From positions 1 to 10,507 of the forward strand of contig JACDDF010000034.1 of the NCBI GenBank assembly GCA_013817135.1: a DNA stretch of 10,507 nucleotides. The letters are read 5' to 3'. The notes under the pieces are model-generated. The model searched no databases, had not been told where the DNA came from, and saw nothing but the letters and a program-made list of their open reading frames with translations. Both the position numbers and the translations under genes were made by a program. How positions within the stretch are numbered: the first letter of the stretch is position 1; the number at the start of each line of letters is the position of its first letter. This document shows positions 1-6,935 of this stretch, piece after piece. The stretch is from Nitrospirales bacterium (lineage in GTDB: Bacteria > Nitrospirota > Nitrospiria > Nitrospirales > UBA8639).

Positions 1-662
1 ATCCGTTTCCCTTTTGGATCCTGAGTAAGGAAGATTTCCCAATTCTCCTCATGATTCTTTAACAGTTCCGCAATTCGATGAACCAGAATCACCGAAGACT
101 GATTAATCAACTCATGAACCACATGTGCGGCCACATTGACGCTATTGAGCACATTGCCCACATTGTGCAATACGGTTGAGGCGACATCCGCCATCTCATT
201 ATTATAAGAGGCATCTTCCACCTGCCTGCGCAATTGCTCACGTTCGATCAAACCCCGACGTCGAGCCAACCCCTCTCGAATGGCCCAGGGCATCGCGATA
301 CCCTCCATATGTTCATTAACCAGCCAATCGATAGCCGAGTCGTCTTTCACCTCGACAGCGGAATTCTCTTCATCAATCAATCCCAAAATGAACGCATTGC
401 CACAGACTTTTTTGATATCGCAAGCAATATCCTTCCCCCTCCGGTTCACCCGACAGTCAACTAGAATGAGATCAAATGGGTGGTCGGAATCAAAACAGGA
501 AGGATGCATTGAGGCATAATCAAGCCAGGTGACTTGAAGCATGGGACCCTGAGAAGCCAACACGCTATGAAAGGATGGGGAAAGATCACTTTCCTGAATT
601 CCCACCATCCCCACGCGAAGCAGCGGAAATTCCGAAATCACCTGCCCATTAGATTCCGACAT
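1..662 (-). CDS. Sensor histidine kinase, N-terminal part (runs off the window)
   Basis: The frame is open for 220 codons from ATG 662 to the window edge, so the C-terminal ATPase domain lies outside. Residues about 14-125 look like a receiver fold: an FDLILVDCR strand with D69 where the phosphoacceptor would be, an ILGLIDE strand and DWLVNE near the end. The paired acidic residues of strand 1 and the conserved lysine are missing, so I infer a degenerate pseudo-receiver. A charged helix (about 128-158) leads to a dimerisation and phosphoacceptor helix, VLHNVGNVLNSVNV, with H166 as candidate phosphorylation site. This HN-x-GN-x-LN form is a divergent HisKA-like type. An in-frame ATG at 674 would add four residues; neither start has a clear ribosome binding site. 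It lies 266 bases downstream of the receiver gene and is paralogous to the broken kinase at 1492-2393. Its probable job is to phosphorylate that receiver; the input signal is unknown. Confidence 0.82.
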   Translation of the reverse strand, partial: MSESNGQVISEFPLLRVGMVGIQESDLSPSFHSVLASQGPMLQVTWLDYASMHPSCFDSDHPFDLILVDCRVNRRGKDIACDIKKVCGNAFILGLIDEENSAVEVKDDSAIDWLVNEHMEGIAMPWAIREGLARRRGLIEREQLRRQVEDASYNNEMADVASTVLHNVGNVLNSVNVAAHVVHELINQSSVILVHRIAELLKNHEENWEIFLTQDPKGKR

Positions 663-928
663 GCCATGAACCATTACATGAAGAGGATAAGGAGAGAAAA
701 TCAATTTCAATCGACAAACAACTCAAGAAATGGGACACAGCATCACACGGTGGATGAATGGAGTTTCGTCTTGAACATCATTGGTTTCTCATTCACAGAA
801 TCGCGTGATTTGAGGATTTCCGGGCATGACGACATATTGCGCACTCAGTAAAGGGAGACCATCACCTTTTCCACAAATACCCTTTTAAAAGCGAATGTCC
901 CATACACCCGAATCTAGATGACCAGGCG

Positions 929-1492
929 TCAGTGAGCTTTTATTGTTTCTTCCGCCCGTTCTTCTGCCCATTTGGCCAATAGTTCTAACTGGGATTTCGC
1001 TTGACACGATTCCGCCCAACGCTTGGTAAGGGAATTGGCCAGCTGCCAAACTTCAATATTATCAAACGGCTTTCGCAAGATGAGGAGCTGGCCATTTTTA
1101 TTCAATCGTTGAATGACATCTTCCCACGCATGGTCCGAAAAAGCCGTACAGATCACGACCTGCAAATCAGGATCTTCTTGCCACAGGTGCTCCACCGTCT
1201 CTACTCCATCCCAACCTGGGGGCATACGCATATCCACAAACGCTACCGCATACGGCCGTTCAGCCTTCATCGCATCTTGCACCATCCGATGCCCCGTTTG
1301 CCCTTGGTCCGCAGTATCAACTTCAAACTTTTCAACAATTTTTTGTTCTTCCACATCATCAAACAATTCCGCCCGAACCTCTTGCAGCAGCGAGGTGTCT
1401 AATGATCGCTCAAGAATTTTTCGAAAATCTTCGTGGATCGCCACATTATCATCAATCACCAAAATACGCCGGTTGGCTTGTTCCTTCTCCAT
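929..1492 (-). CDS. Stand-alone response regulator receiver protein
   Basis: The protein has 187 residues and a single receiver domain, with no output domain. Visible motifs are the acidic pair D14-D15 (LVIDDN), phosphoacceptor D87 (FVDMRMPPGWDG), switch T116 (CTAFSD) and K141 (RKPFDN), so it should be phosphorylatable. The distance from the acidic pair to D87 is about 30 residues longer than in CheY-like receivers. The extra stretch (about 31-57) is rich in D, E and Q. This is a recognised subfamily, often fused to or encoded beside sensor kinases. The C-terminal 30 residues (AKSQLELLAKWAEERAEE) should be helical, perhaps a short coiled coil. The ATG overlaps the stop of the broken kinase upstream as TAATG, and a GGAGGGAG at 1507-1500 sits 7 bases before it. 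That fits translational coupling with the kinase, now lost. With no output domain it probably acts as a phosphorelay partner or through protein contacts. Confidence 0.9.
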   Translation of the reverse strand: MEKEQANRRILVIDDNVAIHEDFRKILERSLDTSLLQEVRAELFDDVEEQKIVEKFEVDTADQGQTGHRMVQDAMKAERPYAVAFVDMRMPPGWDGVETVEHLWQEDPDLQVVICTAFSDHAWEDVIQRLNKNGQLLILRKPFDNIEVWQLANSLTKRWAESCQAKSQLELLAKWAEERAEETIKAH

Positions 1493-2393
1493 TACCGTTC
1501 TCCCTCCATGTGAATAACTGGCAAATCAAGAGTAAATATTGCTCCCTTCATCGGACCATCACTCCACACCCGCAGTGACCCAGCAAGCTCTTTGGCCGCT
1601 ATAGCACTAGCATGAAGATTCGGTAAAAGGTCTGATTGCTCCCCCGAAGCCTGCGAGAAAACACCCGTGTCAGACCATCCAAAGGAATTCCACTTCCAGT
1701 ATCAGCGACTTGCAAGAACAAACCCTTCTCGGTCAGGACAGGGAAAGACATAAAGAGTGAGGCGATGGGTCCGAACATTTATCTCCCTCATCCCATTGAT
1801 CGCATTCCGGATTAAATTCACCAAAATGCGGAGAAGCTTGGATACTTCCAGAATACCGTCAGCAACAATATGATACTCCCGACACACATGAACCCCCATC
1901 CGATCCAATTCACACTGATGGGGAGCCAAAGCCTCATCCATAATCGTTGGAAACTGAATGGTGTCTTTAAATCCCCCCACACGAAGGGGTGTTTGCCCAA
2001 CCGTCAGATAATATTCCAATTGTTCCAGGTGATAATTGAGCGTCGTCAATTCCGTCAGAGTATCGAGATGGTTATGTGACAATTCCTCATTCAACTGTCC
2101 CAGAAAATGCGGAATTTTTTCCCTTTGGGATCCTGAGTGAGATACCACCCATATTCATGGCTATGGGCCTCCAGCATATCCGCAACCCGCCCAACATCAG
2201 CCACATGAGATTCCCGAAGCCGATGGTTAATAAGTCCGGCAGACACATGTATGCTATTCAAGACGTTTCGCATTCGATGGAAGATGGACTCCCCCACTGC
2301 TCCCATTTGGCCTTCCGAAACTCCTGATGTTTCCGTACGAGTCGTCATCGCGAAAATAGCAGTCGAGGTCCCTCTCCCGAGGTGGCGTTTCAA
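1492..2393 (-). pseudogene. Histidine kinase pseudogene, frameshifted
   Basis: Three frames together spell one sensor kinase. From about 2330 a dimerisation helix reads FHRMRNVLNSIHV, then LTQDPKGKK near 2120, matching the intact kinase at 1-662. At the six-base A run (plus-strand T, 2115-2120) the frame changes; one more base would restore it. The next frame (to about 1715) carries the N box, LLRILVNLIRNAINGM. Near 1711-1716 the frame moves again and gives VADTGSGIP (G1 box) and LTRVFS. A third shift near 1655-1660 leads to LHASAIAAKELAGSLRVWSDGP and TFTLDLP-like GAIFTLDLPV, ending at TAA 1494-1492. The usual glycine-rich GHGFGLH box is replaced by LLPNLH, and the helix has HR in place of HN, so it is degenerate beyond the frameshifts. 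The N-terminal input region is not recognisable: a stop closes the frame just upstream of 2393. Sequencing error could explain one shift, hardly all three plus the motif loss. Confidence 0.8.
1500..1507 (-). promoter_or_regulatory. Ribosome binding site of the receiver gene, inside the kinase pseudogene
   Basis: GGAGGGAG on the minus strand lies 7 bases before ATG 1492 and within the last codons of the broken kinase. It supports the chosen start and shows the receiver can be translated although the upstream kinase reading is interrupted. Confidence 0.65.
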
Positions 2394-3064
2394 CTTATAT
2401 TGTTATATCGCTTGATTCTAAAGCCTTTGCCTGAGGCTGGGTTATTCCAACGGAAAAGAACTTGCCAAAGCATCTAAACCAAAACCTTGGCGCGGCATAC
2501 GGAAATAAATCGGCTATATGCAAAGGAACCTTAAGAGCCTTGCGAACAGAATTGGCATGTTCCTGCATCCTGGGAAAAATTGGATTCTCAAGGGAAAAGG
2601 ACAACTTGCGAGAAAAAGAACATGCTGTATCTAGTCTACGGCATGCACTCTAAGAACGGTGAGGGATTTCCGAATCAATTAAAACGGAAGCATCGCTTAA
2701 CAAGAGGTATCGATCAAATCTGCAGGTAGGTACTGGTGTATTTTTTTGATAGGATGATATGCCTTCATGATTCGAAACATGATTTCGCCAATTCCCTACA
2801 AAGGACTGGAATATAGACCAAAAATGATTGACGGGAAAGGATGGCTCCTCCAAGATAACCCAACTAAGTTGTCTCCCTATCCTAAAGATGATTCACCCCT
2901 TTTGGATTCTCAGGGTCGTCCTGAATTTTTTTTAGCGGCAAATAATACTAATCATGCTACCATTTAACCATCTAGGCCTCAGGGAATTCCCGTATCCTTC
3001 AGCCCTTGCAGTCCCATTCAGGGCAACAACCAACAGATAATTTAGATTTCGTTATGCACCATAT
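2394..3064. other. Gene-poor stretch between the kinase pseudogene and aas
   Basis: About 670 bases with no recognised gene. Short open frames exist on both strands. On the minus strand, 2604-2395 encodes 69 residues from a TTG (contains RMQEHANSVRKALKVP) and abuts the pseudogene. It could be the remains of the missing N-terminal part of that kinase, but it shows no motif I can name and no similarity to the N-terminus of the intact paralogue. Promoters for the divergent units (pseudogene/receiver leftwards, aas rightwards) must lie here, but I see no box pair good enough to mark. Confidence 0.4.
2767..2967 (+). CDS. Small uncharacterised ORF, doubtful
   Basis: This is a 66-codon frame starting with ATG and ending in TAA. 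The product has no cysteine pair, signal peptide or membrane segment; it is polar, with a GLEYRPKMIDGKGW stretch that reads like ordinary soluble protein. The only purine-rich element upstream (AGGA in TTGATAGGATGA) is about 13 bases from the ATG, too far for a good ribosome binding site. A 67-codon frame overlaps on the other strand, so either or both may be chance. I do not recognise a family. It lies about 100 bases before the aas reading frame on the same strand. I keep it only as a candidate because the stretch otherwise holds nothing. Confidence 0.2.
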   Translation: MIRNMISPIPYKGLEYRPKMIDGKGWLLQDNPTKLSPYPKDDSPLLDSQGRPEFFLAANNTNHATI

Positions 3065-6000
3065 TTGTTTAATATCTCCTTGGCCCCAAGGGAAAAAGAA
3101 GAAAAAAACCAATACTCACACCTCGTGATCCCGGTGACTGAAGCTTACTCAGCCTCCCCCACACCCGCAGCTCAATCCTCGGCTCTCCGCGGACTGCTCG
3201 TCGCCCAATTTTTTGGAGCCTTCAACGATAACGCCTGGAAACTCATTGTCGCCCTCCTGGCTATCAAGCAAGTGGCCGCCTCGGTAGGTGCCTCTGGCCC
3301 TGAGCTTGAAGCTGCCACACAGGCGACAACCACGCAAGCTTTTGTCATCTTTACCCTTCCCCTGATGGTGGTTTCCGCCTTTGCCGGAGTCTTTTCCGAT
3401 CGGTTCAGTAAGCGAACCGTCATCGTCGTCATGAAGGCCGTAGAAGTCTTATTGATGGGAGCCGGAACCGCAGCCCTCTTTTGGAATCCTCTGGGTGGGA
3501 TCCTTCCCCTCTTGGTACTAGCCGCAATGGGCGCCCAAAGTGCCATTTTTAGTCCTTCCAAATATGGAATTCTTCCTGAACTCATGCCTCACCATCGCTT
3601 GTCCTGGGGAAACGGTCAACTCGAGATGTGGACCTTCATCGCCATCATTGCAGGAACCGCATTAGCGGGTCCCTTGCTTGACCTTTCCGGCCAAACCCCA
3701 TGGCTGACAGGATTAGTCCTCATGGTGTGCTCAGGGATAGGATTATGGGCTTCATTATTTATTCCCACAGTCCCACGTGCTCGACTTGATGGTGGCGTTC
3801 GAGAAACGTGGCAGGCCGCCATTGAAGCTCTTCGATTGGATCGAGTCTTGAAATTGGGGATCATGGGGGCCATTGCATTTTGGACCTTGGCCAGTTTAGT
3901 TGGCCAAGATGTGTTGATCTACGCCAAAGTCGTCCTTCACCTGTCTGATTCCCTTTCAGGCCTTCCCCTGGCAGCCTTCGGAGTCGGAGTCGGTATTGGC
4001 TCCCTATTGGTTGGAAAACTCTCAGCGGCTAAAGTGGAATTAGGCTACCTTCCCTTGGGAGGCACCGGGATAACCGCCAGTCTTTTCGCCTTAGGGTTTG
4101 GGGAGCCCCAGTTAGGAGGAACCCTCATGGCCATGGGGTGTCTAGGCCTCGCCAGCGGATTTGTGGTGGTCCCGCTCAACGCTCTCATTCAATGGCGATC
4201 CCCAGCTGATCGACGAGGCGCCGTGATCGCCTTTGCCAATACCCTGGTCTTTGGAGGAGTCCTGTTGGGGTCTCTGGGATCAGGATTCTTCTCAAAGATC
4301 GGACTCAGCGCCAGCAATATCTTTCTCGTATCCGGCATTGGAAGCGCAGCTCTAACCATTTGGGCACTTCGGGTCCTCCCAGAAATGTTCATTCGGTTGA
4401 TGTTAGTTATGTTCACCCACACCATCTATCGACTTACCATCATAGGACGGGATCGTATTCCGCAAGAAGGTGGGGCACTCCTGGTACCCAACCATGTCTC
4501 CTTCATCGATGGACTGCTCCTACTTTCCACCACCGATCGCCCCATTCGCTTTCTCGTCGACCAACATTATTATGACCATCGCGTGCTCCAACCTTTTGCG
4601 AAAATCATGGGGGTCATTCCAATCTCTTCGAACGGATCCCCTAGAGAAATCTTACATGCGTTACGACAAGCGGGACAGAGTCTTGACCAAGGAGAACTGG
4701 TTTGCATTTTTCCAGAAGGACAAATTACCCGTACAGGCAACCTCTTACCCTTCCGTTCGGGGTTCACCCGTATTGTCAAAGGCCGGGATGTTCCCATTAT
4801 TCCCATCAACCTTGATCGGGTCTGGGGGAGTGTCTTTAGCTTCATCGGCGGACGTTTTTTAGCAAAATGGCCAACCCGATTCCCCTATCCTATTACGCTC
4901 TCTGTCGGCGTCCCCCTCCCCTCAACCACATCCGCTGAAGGGGTACGGCAGGCCGTCCAGGAATTGGGAGAAACCGCGTGGCGTTTACGAAAACTCACAC
5001 GACGCCCTCTCCATCACAGCTTTGTCTGGGCCATGCGCAAACACCCGTCTCGCGTCGTATTTGGAGATACGACCAGACCTCGGGTGTCCTGCTTCGAGGC
5101 GCTGACAGGCGCTATCGCCTTGGCAAGAGCCCTTAGATCTCCCTGGGAAGGGCAACAGACGGTGGGAATTCTGCTACCTCCAAGTGTAGGTGGCGCGCTC
5201 GCCAATATGGCGGCAACTCTTTCTGGAAGAACCACCGTCAATTTGAATTATACGGTGGGTGTGCAAGGGTTGGAATCTGCCTCAAAACAAGCAGACCTAA
5301 TGACTGTTCTCACCAGTCGCGTTTTCTTAGAAAAGGCCAATGTCGAATTGCCGAGGAACCTCACTCCTATTTGGATCGAGGAAATTCGAAACACGATTGA
5401 TTTGCAGGCTCGCCTTACCGCTATGTTATTTGGGCTCTTCGCTCCAATCCGGATGGTGGAGCGTTTTTGTGGGGCGACCATGCATCCCTCCATTGATGAT
5501 ATCGCCACGATTATTTTTAGTAGTGGGAGCACTGGAGAGCCCAAAGGCGTCCTGCTGAGTCATTTCAACCTTGACTCAAACGTGGAAGGAATTGCCCAAG
5601 TCCTTCACCTGGATCACGACGACAGGATTTTGGGTATTTTGCCGTTCTTTCATTCTTTCGGCTATCTGACCACGCTGTGGTTTCCGGTTATTCATGGAGC
5701 GGGCGTGATCTATCATCCTTCTCCAATGGATGCCGGGCCCATTGGGAATCTGATCCACAAGCATCGAGTCACCATCCTGTTAACAACCCCGACTTTCCTG
5801 CAACTGTACCTTCGCCGTTGCACCCCGGAACAATTCGGTTCCCTCCGGATCGTGCTTACAGGCGCAGAAAAATTACCCGATCGGCTTCTGGTCGCATTCG
5901 AAGAACGATTTGGCATTCGTCCCATTGAAGGATATGGAGTGACAGAATGTGCTCCGGTGATTGCCGTCAATTGTCCAGATTTTCGAGCTTCTGGATTTTT

Positions 6001-6592
6001 CCAATCCGCCTCTCGGCGGGGAACAGTCGGACAACCACTTCCAGGCGTGTCTGTCAGAATTGTGGATCCTAATACCGAGCAACCGTTGCCGGTCGGCACT
6101 CCAGGCATGCTGTTAGTCAAAGGACCAAACGTCATGAATGGGTATTTAGGACGTGAAGATTTGACCGCCAAGGTGATACGAGAGGGATGGTACATTACCG
6201 GAGATATTGCCGCCCTGGATGAGGATGGGTTTATTACCATTACCGATCGCCTGTCCCGATTTTCCAAAATCGGTGGCGAAATGATCCCTCATGGACGGGT
6301 TGAGAATGCTTTACTGGAAGCGGCAAACGCCGAAACCATGGTTCTGGCCGTCACCGCCGTACCTGATGAACGGAAAGGGGAACAGCTGGTGGTCTTACAC
6401 ACCCTCGAAGAATCCGCCATCCCGGATATTTTGGAAAAGGTCACGACTAATGGATTGCCCAATCTTTTCATTCCCAAACGGAGCAATTTCATCAAAGTGG
6501 ATCACCTCCCTTTATTGGGAACGGGTAAGCTAGACTTGCGCACCTTAAAACAACTGGCTTTGGAAAAATTAAAGACACAACTTTCTCAATAA
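3065..6592 (+). CDS. aas: Fused LplT-type transporter / PlsC acyltransferase / acyl-ACP synthetase (Aas)
   Basis: The frame encodes 1175 residues in three domains. Residues about 41-440 form a many-helix MFS-type transporter with the LplT signature FFGAFNDNAWK (51-59). Residues about 455-650 form a PlsC-type acyltransferase, with NHVSFID (N476, catalytic H477 and D482) and FPEG (549-552). Residues about 655-1175 form an AMP-dependent acyl-ACP synthetase, with SSGSTGEPKG (819-828), GYGVTE (956-961), TGD (1045-1047), R1062 and catalytic K1155 in GTGKLD. In E. coli LplT flips lysophospholipid inwards, and Aas charges fatty acid on bound ACP and reacylates the lysophospholipid; here both are one polypeptide of the inner membrane. 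All key residues are present, so it should be active. The TTG at 3065 lacks a ribosome binding site. In-frame GTG codons at 3125 and 3134 are alternatives, and conservation probably begins near residue 41. It stands alone: no co-directional neighbour is close. Confidence 0.93.
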   Translation: MFNISLAPREKEEKNQYSHLVIPVTEAYSASPTPAAQSSALRGLLVAQFFGAFNDNAWKLIVALLAIKQVAASVGASGPELEAATQATTTQAFVIFTLPLMVVSAFAGVFSDRFSKRTVIVVMKAVEVLLMGAGTAALFWNPLGGILPLLVLAAMGAQSAIFSPSKYGILPELMPHHRLSWGNGQLEMWTFIAIIAGTALAGPLLDLSGQTPWLTGLVLMVCSGIGLWASLFIPTVPRARLDGGVRETWQAAIEALRLDRVLKLGIMGAIAFWTLASLVGQDVLIYAKVVLHLSDSLSGLPLAAFGVGVGIGSLLVGKLSAAKVELGYLPLGGTGITASLFALGFGEPQLGGTLMAMGCLGLASGFVVVPLNALIQWRSPADRRGAVIAFANTLVFGGVLLGSLGSGFFSKIGLSASNIFLVSGIGSAALTIWALRVLPEMFIRLMLVMFTHTIYRLTIIGRDRIPQEGGALLVPNHVSFIDGLLLLSTTDRPIRFLVDQHYYDHRVLQPFAKIMGVIPISSNGSPREILHALRQAGQSLDQGELVCIFPEGQITRTGNLLPFRSGFTRIVKGRDVPIIPINLDRVWGSVFSFIGGRFLAKWPTRFPYPITLSVGVPLPSTTSAEGVRQAVQELGETAWRLRKLTRRPLHHSFVWAMRKHPSRVVFGDTTRPRVSCFEALTGAIALARALRSPWEGQQTVGILLPPSVGGALANMAATLSGRTTVNLNYTVGVQGLESASKQADLMTVLTSRVFLEKANVELPRNLTPIWIEEIRNTIDLQARLTAMLFGLFAPIRMVERFCGATMHPSIDDIATIIFSSGSTGEPKGVLLSHFNLDSNVEGIAQVLHLDHDDRILGILPFFHSFGYLTTLWFPVIHGAGVIYHPSPMDAGPIGNLIHKHRVTILLTTPTFLQLYLRRCTPEQFGSLRIVLTGAEKLPDRLLVAFEERFGIRPIEGYGVTECAPVIAVNCPDFRASGFFQSASRRGTVGQPLPGVSVRIVDPNTEQPLPVGTPGMLLVKGPNVMNGYLGREDLTAKVIREGWYITGDIAALDEDGFITITDRLSRFSKIGGEMIPHGRVENALLEAANAETMVLAVTAVPDERKGEQLVVLHTLEESAIPDILEKVTTNGLPNLFIPKRSNFIKVDHLPLLGTGKLDLRTLKQLALEKLKTQLSQ

Positions 6593-6929
6593 CGCGCATT
6601 GATTCATTTTTGGCAAGTTTGCCTCATCATTTCGGGGCATCAAACAGGCAGGAAAACCATCAAGCCCCTCACACATGAACGGAAGATACCCATTTCCGTA
6701 AGTGCTCCTCTCGGTCAATCGGAGGTATGTCAAAGGGAGCGGTGTGTAATGAAATTGATCGAGGGTAAAGAAATTTTGTATGTCGCCGTTAAGAATTTTA
6801 TGGATTGACAACTTCGTCATTGGCTGGAATATCGTGATGATATGATGATGATCATCATCATAGCCCAGCACCAATATTGGCGGAAAAACTTGCCACAATG
6901 CTTCGAAGATACCCGAACATTCTCTGACA
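6593..6929. other. Spacer between aas and the insertion sequence
   Basis: I see no recognised gene in this stretch. A plus-strand frame (6599-6808) overlaps a longer minus-strand frame that starts inside the insertion sequence; neither has a good start or a family. A 19-residue piece starting at ATG 6749 (MKLIEGKEILYVAVKNFMD) has a GGGAG about 9 bases upstream and could be a tiny peptide or a remnant, but this is weak. I found no clear intrinsic terminator for aas: GGCAAGTTTGCC near 6611-6622 is a small hairpin with no T tract after it. Confidence 0.4.
6841..6862. repeat. 22-base perfect palindrome with ATG/CAT triplets
   Basis: TATGATGATG followed by ATCATCATCATA is fully self-complementary over 22 bases, with no spacer. 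It consists of (ATG)3 against (CAT)3. It sits about 250 bases after aas and about 70 bases before the insertion sequence. The absence of a loop and T tract argues against a transcription terminator. It could be a binding site for a dimeric protein or a chance product of triplet slippage. Confidence 0.7.
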
Positions 6930-6935
6930 TAATTA
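6930..6935 (+). repeat. Left flank TAATTA, putative target duplication
   Basis: TAATTA lies directly outside the left inverted repeat and is identical to the six bases outside the right one (8654-8659). Because it is palindromic, the true duplicated length may be shorter (for example TTA or AATT). It supplies the transposase stop codon. Confidence 0.6.

Noticed and set aside
234..851. Plus-strand open frames opposite and upstream of the kinase (76, 79 and 105 codons)
   Set aside because: They are antisense to the kinase frame or its leader, lack ribosome binding sites and show no family motifs.
1001..1517. Plus-strand frames of 133 and 134 codons
   Set aside because: They lie opposite the receiver gene, whose motifs are unmistakable; serine/cysteine-rich shadow translation.
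5713..6267. 184-codon minus-strand frame
   Set aside because: It lies inside the acyl-ACP synthetase domain of aas, in antisense, with no recognisable motif.
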